Source: Blastomonas ursincola
Lineage (GTDB): Bacteria; Pseudomonadota; Alphaproteobacteria; Sphingomonadales; Sphingomonadaceae
Reading direction: 5' to 3'
DNA length: 64,000 nucleotides
Assembly: GCF_013607875.1 (NCBI RefSeq)
Contig: NZ_VDES01000001.1
Location: 600,316-664,315 of the forward strand
Positions 52,454 through 61,433 of this stretch are shown one piece after another. The notes below the pieces were generated by a model that did not search any database, had not been told where the DNA came from, and saw only the letters and a program-made list of their open reading frames with translations. Both the position numbers and the translations under genes were made by a program. Each line of letters opens with the position of its first letter. The stretch's first letter is position 1.

Positions 52454-53443
52454 ATGAACGGAGTCCGCGTCGGCAACCGCATCATCGGGGCAGATTCACC
52501 CGTCACCATCGGTTGGGAGAACGTGCCCAAGGTGGAAGGCGGCCCGTTCAAGCGGCTGTTCTTCACCTGGTTCCAGCCCGCCGTGCTCTTTTCGATGATC
52601 CTGTTCTGGTATTATGCGCCCAATTCCATCGCCAAGGCCTCGACCGCGATCGGCATCGGCATCGCGTTTCGCGCGCTGCTGCTCGCGCTCGAATGGGTCA
52701 ACCCGCGCTTCAAGAGCTGGGAGCTGACCTGGAAGGAATGCGTCACCGACCTGTTCTATGTGGGGCTGGGCTATACCATCCTCAATCTGGTCGACAATTT
52801 CATCGGCAGCGACGTGCTGATCGAGAACCTGCTGAGCAGCTTCGACTGGGACAAGTTCGCCTGGTTCACCGGCCTGCCGTTGCTGGTCCAGGCGTTCCTG
52901 ATCCTGTTCATCTTCGATTTCGGCCAGTACTGGATGCACCGCGGGATGCACAACTGGTACCCGCTCTGGCTAACCCATTCGGTGCACCACTACATCACCC
53001 AGCTCAACATCAACAAAGGCGCGGTCGGCAACCCGGTCGAGCTGTTCCTGATCGGGCTGGGCATCGGCGGGCTGTTCGACTTCCTGCCGCGCGCCGCGCT
53101 GCTCGCCGGGGCCATCGGCATGTCGATCGGCGTGTATCAGCACATCAACGTGCGCTTCAACACCCCCGCCTGGTGGCGCTTCCTGTTCAACACCACCGAG
53201 CATCACAGCCTGCACCATTCGCTCGATTTCGAGGCGACGCGCAGCAACTATGCCAGCAACTTCATCTTCATCGACCGCATGTTCGGCACCTGTGTCGATG
53301 GCGAGGCCGAGCTGCTCGGCATGGAGGGCGGCCGCCGCATGTCGATCCGCGAACAGATGACCTATCCGTTCACCGAAGGCTGGAAGACGATGAAGGAAAA
53401 GTTCGGCAAGGCAGACGACACCCACGCGGTGCCCGCAGAATGA
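52454..53443 (+). CDS. Sterol desaturase / fatty acid hydroxylase family membrane protein (paralogue)
   Basis: 329 aa from the ATG at 52454; a TTG at 52328 would extend it by 42 residues without homology. Histidine clusters HRGMH, HSVHH and HHSLHH with a preceding TEHHS match the di-iron hydroxylase family. The segment ITQLNINKGAVGNPVELFLI nearly repeats that of the protein at 33781-34680, so the two are paralogues. It is coupled by ATGA to the next gene. Substrate unknown, probably a membrane lipid. Confidence 0.87.
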   Translation: MNGVRVGNRIIGADSPVTIGWENVPKVEGGPFKRLFFTWFQPAVLFSMILFWYYAPNSIAKASTAIGIGIAFRALLLALEWVNPRFKSWELTWKECVTDLFYVGLGYTILNLVDNFIGSDVLIENLLSSFDWDKFAWFTGLPLLVQAFLILFIFDFGQYWMHRGMHNWYPLWLTHSVHHYITQLNINKGAVGNPVELFLIGLGIGGLFDFLPRAALLAGAIGMSIGVYQHINVRFNTPAWWRFLFNTTEHHSLHHSLDFEATRSNYASNFIFIDRMFGTCVDGEAELLGMEGGRRMSIREQMTYPFTEGWKTMKEKFGKADDTHAVPAE

Positions 53444-54126
53444 CCGGCATGACGCAGAGCATGCCCGGCGGCGACCTCCCCGGCATGGCCCCGCACGCCG
53501 ATGGCCGATCGTGGATGCGCCTGATCGACTGGATCTGGACGGTGCGCGGCGAACTGCCGCTGCCCGCCGGACAGGATGCTGACAAGGCCTTTGCCAAGCT
53601 CGAACCCTTTTTCCGCGAGCCTGGCACCAGCTTCGATCAGGCCGAGGGCCGGCTCACCTTCACCAAGAAGGACCCGCTCGCTCAGGACAAGATGTCGATC
53701 TACGATCGGGGCGAGCTGCGCGTCGAGAGCCAGCCCGGTGGCGGCGTGCTGCGCTACTGGATGACCAGCAAGTCGCTGCTGTTCTGCTTCCTCGCGCCGT
53801 TGCTGTTCGTCGCCTTCGGGCAGATCATCGTCGGGGTCGGCATATTGGCCAAGCCCGATGCCGAACAGGCGGACAAGAAGAAGAAGGAAGAGAAGGACAA
53901 GGTCCGCGAGCTGCACTGGATCGACCAGATGCTCGGCGCGCCCGCGCCCGAAAAGCCCAAGAAGGACGAGAAGGACAAGAAGAAGGACGAAGGCGGCAAG
54001 GACCGCTTCTCGCCGACCTCGGCCTATGTGTTCGCCGGGCTGTTCGCGCTGCTCTACGTCATCGGACGCATCCTCGAGGACCGGCTGATCAGCAGGCGCT
54101 TTCTGCGCAGTCTTTCAGGCGGCTGA
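53440..54126 (+). CDS. Membrane protein with a Lys/Glu-rich linker, unknown function
   Basis: 228 aa starting at the ATGA overlap with the hydroxylase gene. Residues about 1-105 are soluble. Two hydrophobic helices (LLFCFLAPLLFVAFGQIIVG near 114, and YVFAGLFALLYVIGRILE near 193) flank a strongly charged stretch rich in Lys, Glu and Asp (KKKKEEKDK, KKDEKDKKK). I do not recognise the family. Coupling suggests it assists the hydroxylase. Confidence 0.75.
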   Translation: MTGMTQSMPGGDLPGMAPHADGRSWMRLIDWIWTVRGELPLPAGQDADKAFAKLEPFFREPGTSFDQAEGRLTFTKKDPLAQDKMSIYDRGELRVESQPGGGVLRYWMTSKSLLFCFLAPLLFVAFGQIIVGVGILAKPDAEQADKKKKEEKDKVRELHWIDQMLGAPAPEKPKKDEKDKKKDEGGKDRFSPTSAYVFAGLFALLYVIGRILEDRLISRRFLRSLSGG

Positions 54127-54183
54127 ACCTTACCGATCGGGTTGCGATTGCCGATCGAGCCGGCGCACCCTAAGTCGTCCCGC

Positions 54184-55188
54184 ATGAGCACATGGCAATT
54201 CGACGCGCAGACCGATGACATCCGCCCGCTGCTGATGGCGGCGCAGGCGTCTGGCACACCGTTCGCAATCGCCACGCTGGTCGAGACCTCCGGCCCCGCC
54301 CCGCGCGAACTGGGCGCGCAGATGCTGATCACCGGCGAACAGCACTGGGGCTATCTTTCCGGCGGCTGCATCGAGGCCGATGTCGCGCGGCACGCCCGCG
54401 AAGCGATGGCGACAGGAAAGCCGAGGCTGCTTCGCTATGGCGAGGGCAGCCCGTGGATCGACATCCGCCTCGCCTGCGGCACCGGCATCTCGGTGCTGGT
54501 CGAGCCGCTGCGCGGCGATGACCCGGCATTGTCTGCCCTGCTGGATGGCTTTCAGTCGCGACACCCGGTCCTGTGGTCCAGCGACGGAACAGCGCGCGAG
54601 GCGCTTCCTTCCGACGATGTGCCCCGCTTCGCCTGGGATGCTTGCCGCTACACGAAGCGTTACGACCCCGTCCTGCGGCTCGTGCTGATCGGCGAGGATG
54701 CGACCGTGCTCGCCTGCGCCACGCTCGGCCAGGCGATGGGGATGGAGGTGGCGCTGGTCACCCCCAACGGCCCCGAAGCCGCGCCGCTTACCGGCCTGTC
54801 CTATCATCGCACCTCGCCCGCTGACGCGCTGGACGCGATCGGGCTTGATCGCTGGACAGCGGTAGCGGTGCTGTCGCACGATCGCGAGGATGACGAGGCT
54901 GGGCTGGCCGCCGCGCTCGCCTCTCCTGCCTTCTATGTCGGCGCGATCGGCGCGCGCGTAAGGCTCGACGGACGGGTCGCGCTGTTGCGCGGCCATGGCG
55001 TGCGCGAGGCAGACATTGCGCGGTTGCACGCGCCGATCGGTCTTCAGGGCCTCGGCAAGGCCCCACGCGATATCGCGCTGTCGGTGGTCGCCGATGTCGC
55101 GCGCGAGTTCCACGCCCGCTCGGCCAGCGCCAGCGAAGCGGCATCGTCGATATCGAGCAGCGCGCCGCTATCGTCGGTATCCAGATAG
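54184..55188 (+). CDS. XdhC/CoxI family molybdenum-enzyme maturation protein
   Basis: 334 aa from the ATG at 54184. N-terminal XdhC_CoxI domain (FAIATLVETSGPAPRELGAQM, GYLSGGCIEADV) and C-terminal Rossmann domain (AVLSHDREDDEAGLAAAL, FYVGAIGAR, IGLQGLGKAPRDIALSVVADV). XdhC proteins insert or sulfurate the molybdopterin cofactor of xanthine-dehydrogenase-type enzymes. The last 25 residues are Ser/Ala-rich and lie over the end of the convergent MobA-like gene, which overlaps by 145 bases. Confidence 0.88.
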   Translation: MSTWQFDAQTDDIRPLLMAAQASGTPFAIATLVETSGPAPRELGAQMLITGEQHWGYLSGGCIEADVARHAREAMATGKPRLLRYGEGSPWIDIRLACGTGISVLVEPLRGDDPALSALLDGFQSRHPVLWSSDGTAREALPSDDVPRFAWDACRYTKRYDPVLRLVLIGEDATVLACATLGQAMGMEVALVTPNGPEAAPLTGLSYHRTSPADALDAIGLDRWTAVAVLSHDREDDEAGLAAALASPAFYVGAIGARVRLDGRVALLRGHGVREADIARLHAPIGLQGLGKAPRDIALSVVADVAREFHARSASASEAASSISSSAPLSSVSR

Positions 55189-55694
55189 GCGAGCGACCTG
55201 TCCTTGAGCGCATCCCCTGCCCCGCGATCACCCGAAAGCCGAATCAGATCGGGCAACGCTGAACGCACGAAGCAGACCGGATGGCCCGGCTTGCCATCGA
55301 CCCTAGGCCGCGCGGCATAGCCCGAGCGCTGCGCTAGCCGCACCAGCTCGCCGCACAAGGCCACCGGCACCAGCGGCATGTCGCCGAGGAAAAGGAACGC
55401 CCCCTCGCCCTCGTCCGGTAGGCCGGCGATGCCGGCTCGGATCGAAGCGGACATGCCCTGCTGCCAGTCGGCGGCCTCCACCAGATGGCAGTTCAGCCCA
55501 GCGAGCGCATCGCCGATGGCACGAACGTGCTCGCCGACCACAATCCGCACCTCATCGAAACCCCCGGCTGTCACCGCCTGGGCAGTGCGGCGGATCATCG
55601 GCACGCCATCGAGCGGCGCAAGCAGCTTGGCCCCACCAAAGCGACGGCCTGCACCTGCGGCCAGGATGACCGCGCGCCAGCCGAACAGCGCCAT
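55044..55694 (-). CDS. MobA-like molybdenum cofactor nucleotidyltransferase
   Basis: 216 aa from the ATG at 55694. The NTP-transferase signature LAAGAGRRFGGAKLLAPLDG, the GDMP motif (FLFLGDMPLV) and GHPVCF with RGAGDAL match the MocA/MobA-like group that makes the cytosine or guanine dinucleotide form of molybdopterin. It lies 14 bases after the large hydroxylase subunit and convergent to xdhC. Together these form a maturation set for the adjacent molybdenum hydroxylase. Confidence 0.87.
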   Translation of the reverse strand: MALFGWRAVILAAGAGRRFGGAKLLAPLDGVPMIRRTAQAVTAGGFDEVRIVVGEHVRAIGDALAGLNCHLVEAADWQQGMSASIRAGIAGLPDEGEGAFLFLGDMPLVPVALCGELVRLAQRSGYAARPRVDGKPGHPVCFVRSALPDLIRLSGDRGAGDALKDRSLAYLDTDDSGALLDIDDAASLALAERAWNSRATSATTDSAISRGALPRP

Positions 55695-55708
55695 CGCGCG
55701 CGCGGCGA

Positions 55709-57976
55709 TCAGGCTTTGGCCTGATCGCGCAGTGGCAGGGTGCGAATGCGCTTGCCGGTCGCGGCGAACAGCGCATTGGCGAGCGCGGGCGTCGCGGGCG
55801 GCAGCCCGGGCTCGCCGATGCCGCCGATCTTCGCGCCGCTTTCGATGAAATGCACATCGATCTGCGGCGGCGCATCGGCCAGCCTGATCAGCTCGTAATC
55901 GTTGAAGTTGCTCTGCACCACCGCGCCCTTGTCGAGCGTGATCTCTTCTCCGATCGCAGAGGAAAGACCCATGATCAGCCCGCCCGCAATCTGCGCCTCG
56001 GCGTTGAGCGGGTTCACCGTCGTGCCGCAATCGACCACCGCCCAGGCCTTGAGCAACTTGGGACGGCCATCTTCCTTGACCGTCGCCTCGACCACCTCGG
56101 CGACGATGGTGCCGAAGCTCTCGACGATCGCGATGCCGCGCCCAGTGCCTTCGGGCAGCGGCGTGCCCCAGCCCGAACGCTTGGCGACCATGTCGAGCAC
56201 CGCGCGGTGGCGCGATCCTTCGGCCAGGTGCTTGCGGCGGAACTGGTACGGGTCCTCGCCCGCCGCCTTGGCGAGCTCGTCGATGAAGCTTTCGTTGTAG
56301 AAGCCGAACTGGGTCGAATTGACCGAGCGCCAGGGCCCGTCATTCTGGTTCGACTGATATTTGAAATGGCGGCGCGAAACGGCGGGAATGTCGTAGATGA
56401 ACGTCACCTCGCCCTCGGCGGTGTCGCTCTGGACATAATCGGCCTGCCATGCCGTGATCTTGCCGTCCTGGCCCAGCGATGCCTTGAACTGGCTCGACGA
56501 TTGCGGGCGATAGGTGCCGTGGCGCACCTCCTCCTCGCGGCTCCAGACCAGCTTGACCGGATAGGGCACCTGCTTGGCGATGACCGCCACCTGGTCGATG
56601 ATCTCGGTGACATTGGGGAAGCGCCGACCGAAGCCGCCACCCATGATCATCGGGTTGAACGCGACATCGTCGATGCCCAGCCCGGCGGCCTTGGCAGCGC
56701 GATCGCGTGTGGTCAGCGGGTCCTGCAGGCCGCCCCAGAGCGTCAGCTTTCCGTTCTTGTAATGGCCGGTCAGCGCGAACGGCTCCATCATCGCATGGTG
56801 CAGGAAGGGCACGCGGTAATCGGCGGTGACGAGCTTTGCCCCCGGCGCCTTGAACGCTGCGTCGACATCGCCATCGCCCGCCTCGCCCTCGGGCTCGCCG
56901 GTCTGGCGCAGCTTGACCTGCGCGGCATGGATCGTCTCGCTGGTCAGATTGCCATGCCCGCCATCGGAGAATTTGGGGGTCAGCGCCTGCAGGCCCTTGA
57001 GCGCCTGCCAATAGCGCTTGGCGACGACCACCACGGCGTCGTCCAGCTTGATCACCTTCTCGACGCCGGCCACGGCCAGCGCAGGCTTTTCATCGACAGA
57101 GACCAGCTTGCCACCGCGCACCGGCGCTGCAGCAATGGTGGCGACGCGCATGTCAGGGAGCACCAGATCGATGCCGTATTTGGCGCTGCCATCCACTTTG
57201 GCAGGAATGTCGATGCGCGGAACGGGCTTGCCGATCAGCTTGTAGTCCTTGGCCGACTTGAGCTCGGGCGAGCCGGTCAGCGAGCGCTGCGCCGCACCGG
57301 CAGCCAGTTCACCATAGCGCAGCGACTTGCCCGACTTGGCGTGGATGACCTTGCTGTCTGCCGTGGTCAGCTCGCTCGCCGGAACGCCGAGCCGATCGGC
57401 GGCTTCCTCGATCAGCGCCAGCCGCACCGAAGCCCCCACCACGCGCATGCCGACCTGGCCGGTAAAGCGTACCGCCGACGAGCCGCCGGTGATCTGCAGC
57501 GGCATCGAGCGCGCGAGCATCGTCATGACCGCATTGGGCAGCGCGTTGATCACGCCCGGCATCGACGAATCGCTGAGCAGGAAACCGCGGCCCAGCGCGG
57601 CATTGGCAAAGGACAGGTCCGCCGGGGCCTGCTCGACCTTCACCTTGGACCAGTCGGCATCGAGCTCGTCGGCGAGCATCTGCCCCATCGCGGTGTGCGT
57701 GCCCTGGCCAAAATCGATATGCGGCGAATAGACGGTGACCGTGTCGTCCTCGGCGATCTTCATCCAGCTGAGGAAATTGTAGTCGTTGCCCGTCTCGGTC
57801 AGCGCCTTGGCGCGGGCATTGGCCGAACGATCCGACCAGTAGACGCCAAACACGCCGCCGCCGACCAGCAGCGCGCCGCCGACCAGAAACGCGCGGCGCA
57901 CGATGCCGCGCTTCTTCTTCACCGGTGCTGCCGGCTCCATCACGTCCATATCGGGATTGGGATTGTCCGCCATCAT
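55709..57976 (-). CDS. Molybdenum hydroxylase large subunit (isoquinoline 1-oxidoreductase beta-like)
   Basis: 755 aa from the ATG at 57976 (ATGA overlap with the small subunit). After an Arg-rich N-terminus and a hydrophobic anchor ([20 protein letters not shown]) come the molybdopterin-binding segments: [32 protein letters not shown] and the catalytic glutamate in [10 protein letters not shown]. The N-terminal helix with an RR-like start suggests export. This is the IorB/aldehyde dehydrogenase type that works with a 2Fe-2S subunit and periplasmic cytochrome. Substrate unknown: N-heterocycle or aldehyde. Confidence 0.88.
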   Translation of the reverse strand: MMADNPNPDMDVMEPAAPVKKKRGIVRRAFLVGGALLVGGGVFGVYWSDRSANARAKALTETGNDYNFLSWMKIAEDDTVTVYSPHIDFGQGTHTAMGQMLADELDADWSKVKVEQAPADLSFANAALGRGFLLSDSSMPGVINALPNAVMTMLARSMPLQITGGSSAVRFTGQVGMRVVGASVRLALIEEAADRLGVPASELTTADSKVIHAKSGKSLRYGELAAGAAQRSLTGSPELKSAKDYKLIGKPVPRIDIPAKVDGSAKYGIDLVLPDMRVATIAAAPVRGGKLVSVDEKPALAVAGVEKVIKLDDAVVVVAKRYWQALKGLQALTPKFSDGGHGNLTSETIHAAQVKLRQTGEPEGEAGDGDVDAAFKAPGAKLVTADYRVPFLHHAMMEPFALTGHYKNGKLTLWGGLQDPLTTRDRAAKAAGLGIDDVAFNPMIMGGGFGRRFPNVTEIIDQVAVIAKQVPYPVKLVWSREEEVRHGTYRPQSSSQFKASLGQDGKITAWQADYVQSDTAEGEVTFIYDIPAVSRRHFKYQSNQNDGPWRSVNSTQFGFYNESFIDELAKAAGEDPYQFRRKHLAEGSRHRAVLDMVAKRSGWGTPLPEGTGRGIAIVESFGTIVAEVVEATVKEDGRPKLLKAWAVVDCGTTVNPLNAEAQIAGGLIMGLSSAIGEEITLDKGAVVQSNFNDYELIRLADAPPQIDVHFIESGAKIGGIGEPGLPPATPALANALFAATGKRIRTLPLRDQAKA

Positions 57977-58479
57977 GCCTCTCCCATCGCCGGTGCAGTC
58001 GCAGGCGCGCTCGTGGCAGCGGCAGCCTTGCCGGTCGCGGCGAGGATTGCCTTGCGGATGCGCGGATAGGTGCCGCAGCGGCAGATATTGGTCATTGCCT
58101 CGTCGATCTGTTCGTCGCTCGGGCTGCCGGTGCGCTCGATCAGCGCCACCGCCGCCATGATCTGGCCCGACTGGCAATAGCCGCATTGCGGCACCTGCGC
58201 CTCGATCCAGGCCTGCTGCACCGCATGCAGCGTGCCATCGGCCCCTTTCAGCCCCTCGATGGTGGTGACCGACTTGCCCGCCATGTCCGCGAGCGGCACG
58301 CTGCACGAGCGCGTCAGTTCACCATCGACATGCACCGAGCACGCGCCGCAGGCGGCGATGCCGCAGCCGAATTTGGTGCCGGTCAGCGCGAGCTCCTCGC
58401 GCAGCACCCAGAGCAGAGGCGTGTCGGCCTCCGCCTCGACGCTGACCGGTTTGCCGTTCACCTTGAAGTCGATCGCCAC
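57973..58479 (-). CDS. Molybdenum hydroxylase 2Fe-2S subunit (isoquinoline 1-oxidoreductase alpha-like)
   Basis: 168 aa from a GTG at 58479 that follows GGGGGAG by 5 bases; the frame is open to an ATG at 58515. First 2Fe-2S site [12 protein letters not shown] with a later Cys; second site [10 protein letters not shown] and CRCGTYPRI. These eight cysteines match the IorA/CoxS family. The Ala/Thr-rich C-terminal tail is longer than usual (family about 150-160 aa). It overlaps the large subunit start. Confidence 0.9.
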   Translation of the reverse strand: MAIDFKVNGKPVSVEAEADTPLLWVLREELALTGTKFGCGIAACGACSVHVDGELTRSCSVPLADMAGKSVTTIEGLKGADGTLHAVQQAWIEAQVPQCGYCQSGQIMAAVALIERTGSPSDEQIDEAMTNICRCGTYPRIRKAILAATGKAAAATSAPATAPAMGEA

Positions 58480-58580
58480 GCGCGTGCTCCCCCGATTATT
58501 GCTGCGATGTTGCATAGCAGCAAGGCCCGAGAAACGGCAAACGAAACGCGCGGAAAAATCGGGCCTGGGCAGCGAAAAAA

Positions 58581-59033
58581 TCAGGGGATCCTGGTCTTCC
58601 CGTCTGCGGTCAGCTCGACCAGACCCATCGCGTTTCCGGCAGGGTCGGTGAACAGGCCAAGCACGACCACGCCGGGCACCACGAATCGCGGCGCGACGGT
58701 CTTGCCGCCATGCGCCTCGATCTCTGCCAGCGTTGCGGCGACATCGGTCACGCCGATATAGATCACCTTCTGCGCGGGGTCGGTGCGCAGCGTTCCGGGG
58801 AGCACGGGGCCGCTCACCGGCACCGCGACGACGCCGCCCGGGCCGGCGGTCCAGCCGAACACCTTTTCGTAAAAAGCGGCCTGTCCGGCATCGGCGGGAC
58901 CGGCGATATCGAAATAGACGATGGGAGCGGGCATACGCCTGGGTGCCTCCTGTGCTGCGGCATTGGCAGGAAGCAGGGCAGCGGCGAGCGCACTCGCGAG
59001 TACGAAGCGGAACGGAAAACGAGAAACGATCAT
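58581..59033 (-). CDS. Exported VOC (glyoxalase-fold) protein
   Basis: 150 aa with a signal peptide ([20 protein letters not shown], ending AAAQ). The mature part is a single VOC domain: [44 protein letters not shown], then [20 protein letters not shown] proteins are usually cytoplasmic, so export is uncommon. Its ATG overlaps the AraC stop. It may bind a small molecule sensed or handled with that regulator. Confidence 0.83.
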   Translation of the reverse strand: MIVSRFPFRFVLASALAAALLPANAAAQEAPRRMPAPIVYFDIAGPADAGQAAFYEKVFGWTAGPGGVVAVPVSGPVLPGTLRTDPAQKVIYIGVTDVAATLAEIEAHGGKTVAPRFVVPGVVVLGLFTDPAGNAMGLVELTADGKTRIP

Positions 59034-59896
59034 GCCATCACCTCCTGGTGGCTGGGGTCTGCCACGGCCCGCCCGGCCTGGCTTGAAAAAACCGGCGCGC
59101 GCGGCGCCATGGTCGGCGCGGTGTCGAGCCCTTCGGCCTCGCGCCGCTTCTGATAGGCCGAGGGCGGCATGCCGGCGAGCAGGCGGAACTCGCGCGCCAA
59201 ATGCGCCTGATCGGCAAAGCCGAAGGCAGCAGCGGTATCGGCGAGCGTTTCGCGGCCCTGCTGGAAGCTGGGATCGCCAAGCACCGCCGAGATCCGGTGC
59301 AACCGCAACCAGTATTTGGGCGAGCAGCCGATGATCCGGGCGAAATGGCGGCGCATGTCGCGGTCGGTCCAGCCGAGCAGCTGGCTGAGCTGCTCGGCGC
59401 GCCAGGGTTCGGAAGGCGCGACGCGCAGCCCGGCAGGCGGCGGCGGCAAGCGCCGGGCCAGCCAGGCCTGCAACAGATCGATCCGCGCAGCAGGGTGGCT
59501 CTGCTCGCCAAGCCGGTCGCGCAGGGCCCGGAAGTCCGGACCAATCACATCCTCGGCCAGAACCGGCGGCGCGCCATCGCCCAGCGGCAGCGGCCCGAAT
59601 AGCAGTATGGCGGCGTCAGGGTGCAGGCGCGCAGCAACGAACCGCGTTACCCCCAGCGAGCGAGAAAAGCGCGGGCCGGTCTGGATCGGCGTGATCCATC
59701 CGCCCGCAAAGCCCGTCGCGCGCTCGCCAGCGCTCCAATCGTGGCCGTCGCCCAGGCTAATCACCAGTTCGACATAGGGCTTGGGAATGGCGGCGGCCTC
59801 GCCCAGCAAATGCCCCTCCAGATGCCAGAACGCCTTGACCGCCCAGCTGAGCGCCCGATCCGGCTGCCGTTCGAAATATGCGATCATCGCCTGCAC
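59030..59896 (-). CDS. AraC family transcriptional regulator
   Basis: 288 aa. The N-terminal half ([22 protein letters not shown]) is of the DUF6597-like sensor type. The C-terminal half has two HTHs ([20 protein letters not shown] and [32 protein letters not shown]). It is divergent from the peroxiredoxin gene, with a palindrome at 59990-60004 between them, and translationally coupled to the VOC gene. Confidence 0.87.
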   Translation of the reverse strand: MQAMIAYFERQPDRALSWAVKAFWHLEGHLLGEAAAIPKPYVELVISLGDGHDWSAGERATGFAGGWITPIQTGPRFSRSLGVTRFVAARLHPDAAILLFGPLPLGDGAPPVLAEDVIGPDFRALRDRLGEQSHPAARIDLLQAWLARRLPPPPAGLRVAPSEPWRAEQLSQLLGWTDRDMRRHFARIIGCSPKYWLRLHRISAVLGDPSFQQGRETLADTAAAFGFADQAHLAREFRLLAGMPPSAYQKRREAEGLDTAPTMAPRAPVFSSQAGRAVADPSHQEVMA

Positions 59897-59989
59897 CCCA
59901 GGGAAGCGGACAGCTTGCCATGTGCTCGCGCGGCGTCAAGGAGGCAGGCCATGCGGTGCCCGCTGCGCATCCTTCGCCATGCGCAGCGC

Positions 59990-60004
59990 GTATCGACTTG
60001 ATAC
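59990..60004. promoter_or_regulatory. Palindrome GTATC-N5-GATAC before the peroxiredoxin gene
   Basis: GTATCGACTTGATAC, a perfect 5-5-5 palindrome in the araC/peroxiredoxin interval. It matches the site at 60735-60749 in 12 of 15 bases, and both extend left with CGC. Likely an operator; the binding protein is unknown (the AraC protein is a candidate). Confidence 0.55.
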
Positions 60005-60050
60005 ACCCCTCTCTCTTCTCTTGCGCCCGATCAGGGTCCATAGGCTGGCG

Positions 60051-60692
60051 ATGGAACAGACCACCCGACTTTATGCTGATCTGCAGCGCCGCCCCAACGG
60101 CGATAGCGGCTGGAGCGAAATCTACGACCGGTTCGTTGCCCGGCTGACTGCACTCGAGGCGGGCCGCTCCGCGCCGAGCGCAGGCGCACGCTTTCCCGAT
60201 CTGCAGCTTCCCGACCATCACGGGCAGTATCAGAGCCTGCAGGCCCTGCAGGGCAACCGCCCGATGATCGTCAGCTTCGTGCGCGGCGGCTGGTGCCCCT
60301 ATTGCCGGGGCGAGCTCGAACAATGGCGCGAGCAGATGCCGGCACTGGCGGCGGCGGGCGGCAGGCTGGTCGTCGTGGTCGGCGAAATTGCAGGTGGCGC
60401 GGACCGCATCCACGCGATGCTCGGCGGCGAAGCGGTCGTGCTGTGCGATATCGACCATGGCGCCGCGCTCGACCTGGGCCTGGCATATCATGCTGGGGCC
60501 GATCTGCTGCAGCGCTACCACGACGCCGGGCTCGACCTTACCGATGTCTATGGCACGGCCAGCGGCATTCTCCCCATACCCGCCACCTTCCTGATCGATT
60601 CCCGCGGTCTGGTGCGACAGGCATGCGTCGATCCGGACTTCCGCGTCCGCGCCGATCCGGCAGCGATGGTGGTGGCGCTGACTCAGCTGTGA
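60051..60692 (+). CDS. Peroxiredoxin-like (AhpC/TSA family) protein
   Basis: 213 aa from the ATG at 60051. Thioredoxin fold: FPDLQLPDHHGQYQSL, active site VRGGWCPYCRGELEQW with a CPYC pair, then GVVVG-type strand and a cis-Pro near ILPIPATFLIDSRGLVRQA. The CxxC arrangement is that of PRX-like2 peroxiredoxins, which reduce peroxides or disulfides. It is divergent from the AraC gene and lies ahead of the sigma factor. Confidence 0.85.
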   Translation: MEQTTRLYADLQRRPNGDSGWSEIYDRFVARLTALEAGRSAPSAGARFPDLQLPDHHGQYQSLQALQGNRPMIVSFVRGGWCPYCRGELEQWREQMPALAAAGGRLVVVVGEIAGGADRIHAMLGGEAVVLCDIDHGAALDLGLAYHAGADLLQRYHDAGLDLTDVYGTASGILPIPATFLIDSRGLVRQACVDPDFRVRADPAAMVVALTQL

Positions 60693-60734
60693 TGCGCCGT
60701 TTGTGGCGGCTTTCCGCCGCTTCATGCACAACGC

Positions 60735-60749
60735 GTATCGAATCCATAC
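60735..60749. promoter_or_regulatory. Palindrome GTAT-N7-ATAC before the sigma factor gene
   Basis: GTATCGAATCCATAC, preceded by CGC, resembling the site at 59990-60004. It lies 87 bases upstream of the sigma factor ATG. A further GATACG follows 11 bases later, so CGTATC and GATACG also form a wider inverted repeat. Confidence 0.5.
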
Positions 60750-60836
60750 CCGCCTGATACGTTCACGGCGACAAGGCCTCCGGCGATAAACGGTCATCCG
60801 AACGCGGCATCCTCCGCGTCGGGCCGGAGACCGATC

Positions 60837-61412
60837 ATGGCCCCTGAAAGCCTCACCGTTGCCGAACGCTCCCTCGCTTGCGCTCCGGACGAATGGGGTC
60901 GATTGATGGCGGCGGCGCTGGCGGGCCACAAGGGCGCGTACAACCGGCTGCTTGGCGAGATCCAGCCCTGGCTCGAGCGCTATTTCATGCGGCGCCTGCC
61001 GATGAGCATCGCCGAGGACCTGGCCCAGGAATGCCTGATCGCGGTGCACCAGAAGCGCCACACCTACGAGCCCGGTCGCCCCTTCCGTCCCTGGCTGGCG
61101 ACGATCGCGCGCTACAAGTGGATCGACCGGCTGCGCGCCATGGGACGCAGGCCCACGGTGTCGATCGAGGACGAGCTGGTCGAGCCGCAGGTCGACGATC
61201 ACGAGTTCAGCGTCACCAGCGCGATCGTGCTGGAGGAATTACTCTCCCGCCTGCGTCCGGCCCAGACCGCAGTCATCCGCCTGGTCAAGCTCAAGGGCTA
61301 CAGCATCGAGGAAGCCGCCGCGATGACCGGCCAGTCGGAATCGCTGGTCAAGGTCAACATCCATCGCGGTCTTGCCAGGCTGGCGGGTTATGCCGCCGCG
61401 CCTGCAGAGTGA
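60837..61412 (+). CDS. sigF: ECF RNA polymerase sigma factor, SigF type
   Basis: 191 aa. Region 2 (YNRLLGEIQPWLERYFMRRL, AEDLAQECLIAVHQKRHTY, PFRPWLATIARYKWIDRLR) and region 4 (LSRLRPAQTAVIRLVKLKGY, then SIEEAAAMTGQSESLVKVNI) are clear. The HQKRHTY...FRPWLATIARYK pattern is that of SigF-like ECF factors, which control metal-stress genes with the anti-sigma NrsF. GGAG precedes the ATG. nrsF lies 1.2 kb downstream, separated by an inverted metallo-hydrolase gene that has the same promoter type. Confidence 0.88.
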   Translation: MAPESLTVAERSLACAPDEWGRLMAAALAGHKGAYNRLLGEIQPWLERYFMRRLPMSIAEDLAQECLIAVHQKRHTYEPGRPFRPWLATIARYKWIDRLRAMGRRPTVSIEDELVEPQVDDHEFSVTSAIVLEELLSRLRPAQTAVIRLVKLKGYSIEEAAAMTGQSESLVKVNIHRGLARLAGYAAAPAE

Positions 61413-61433
61413 CGGGTCGTGACGATCATCCGC

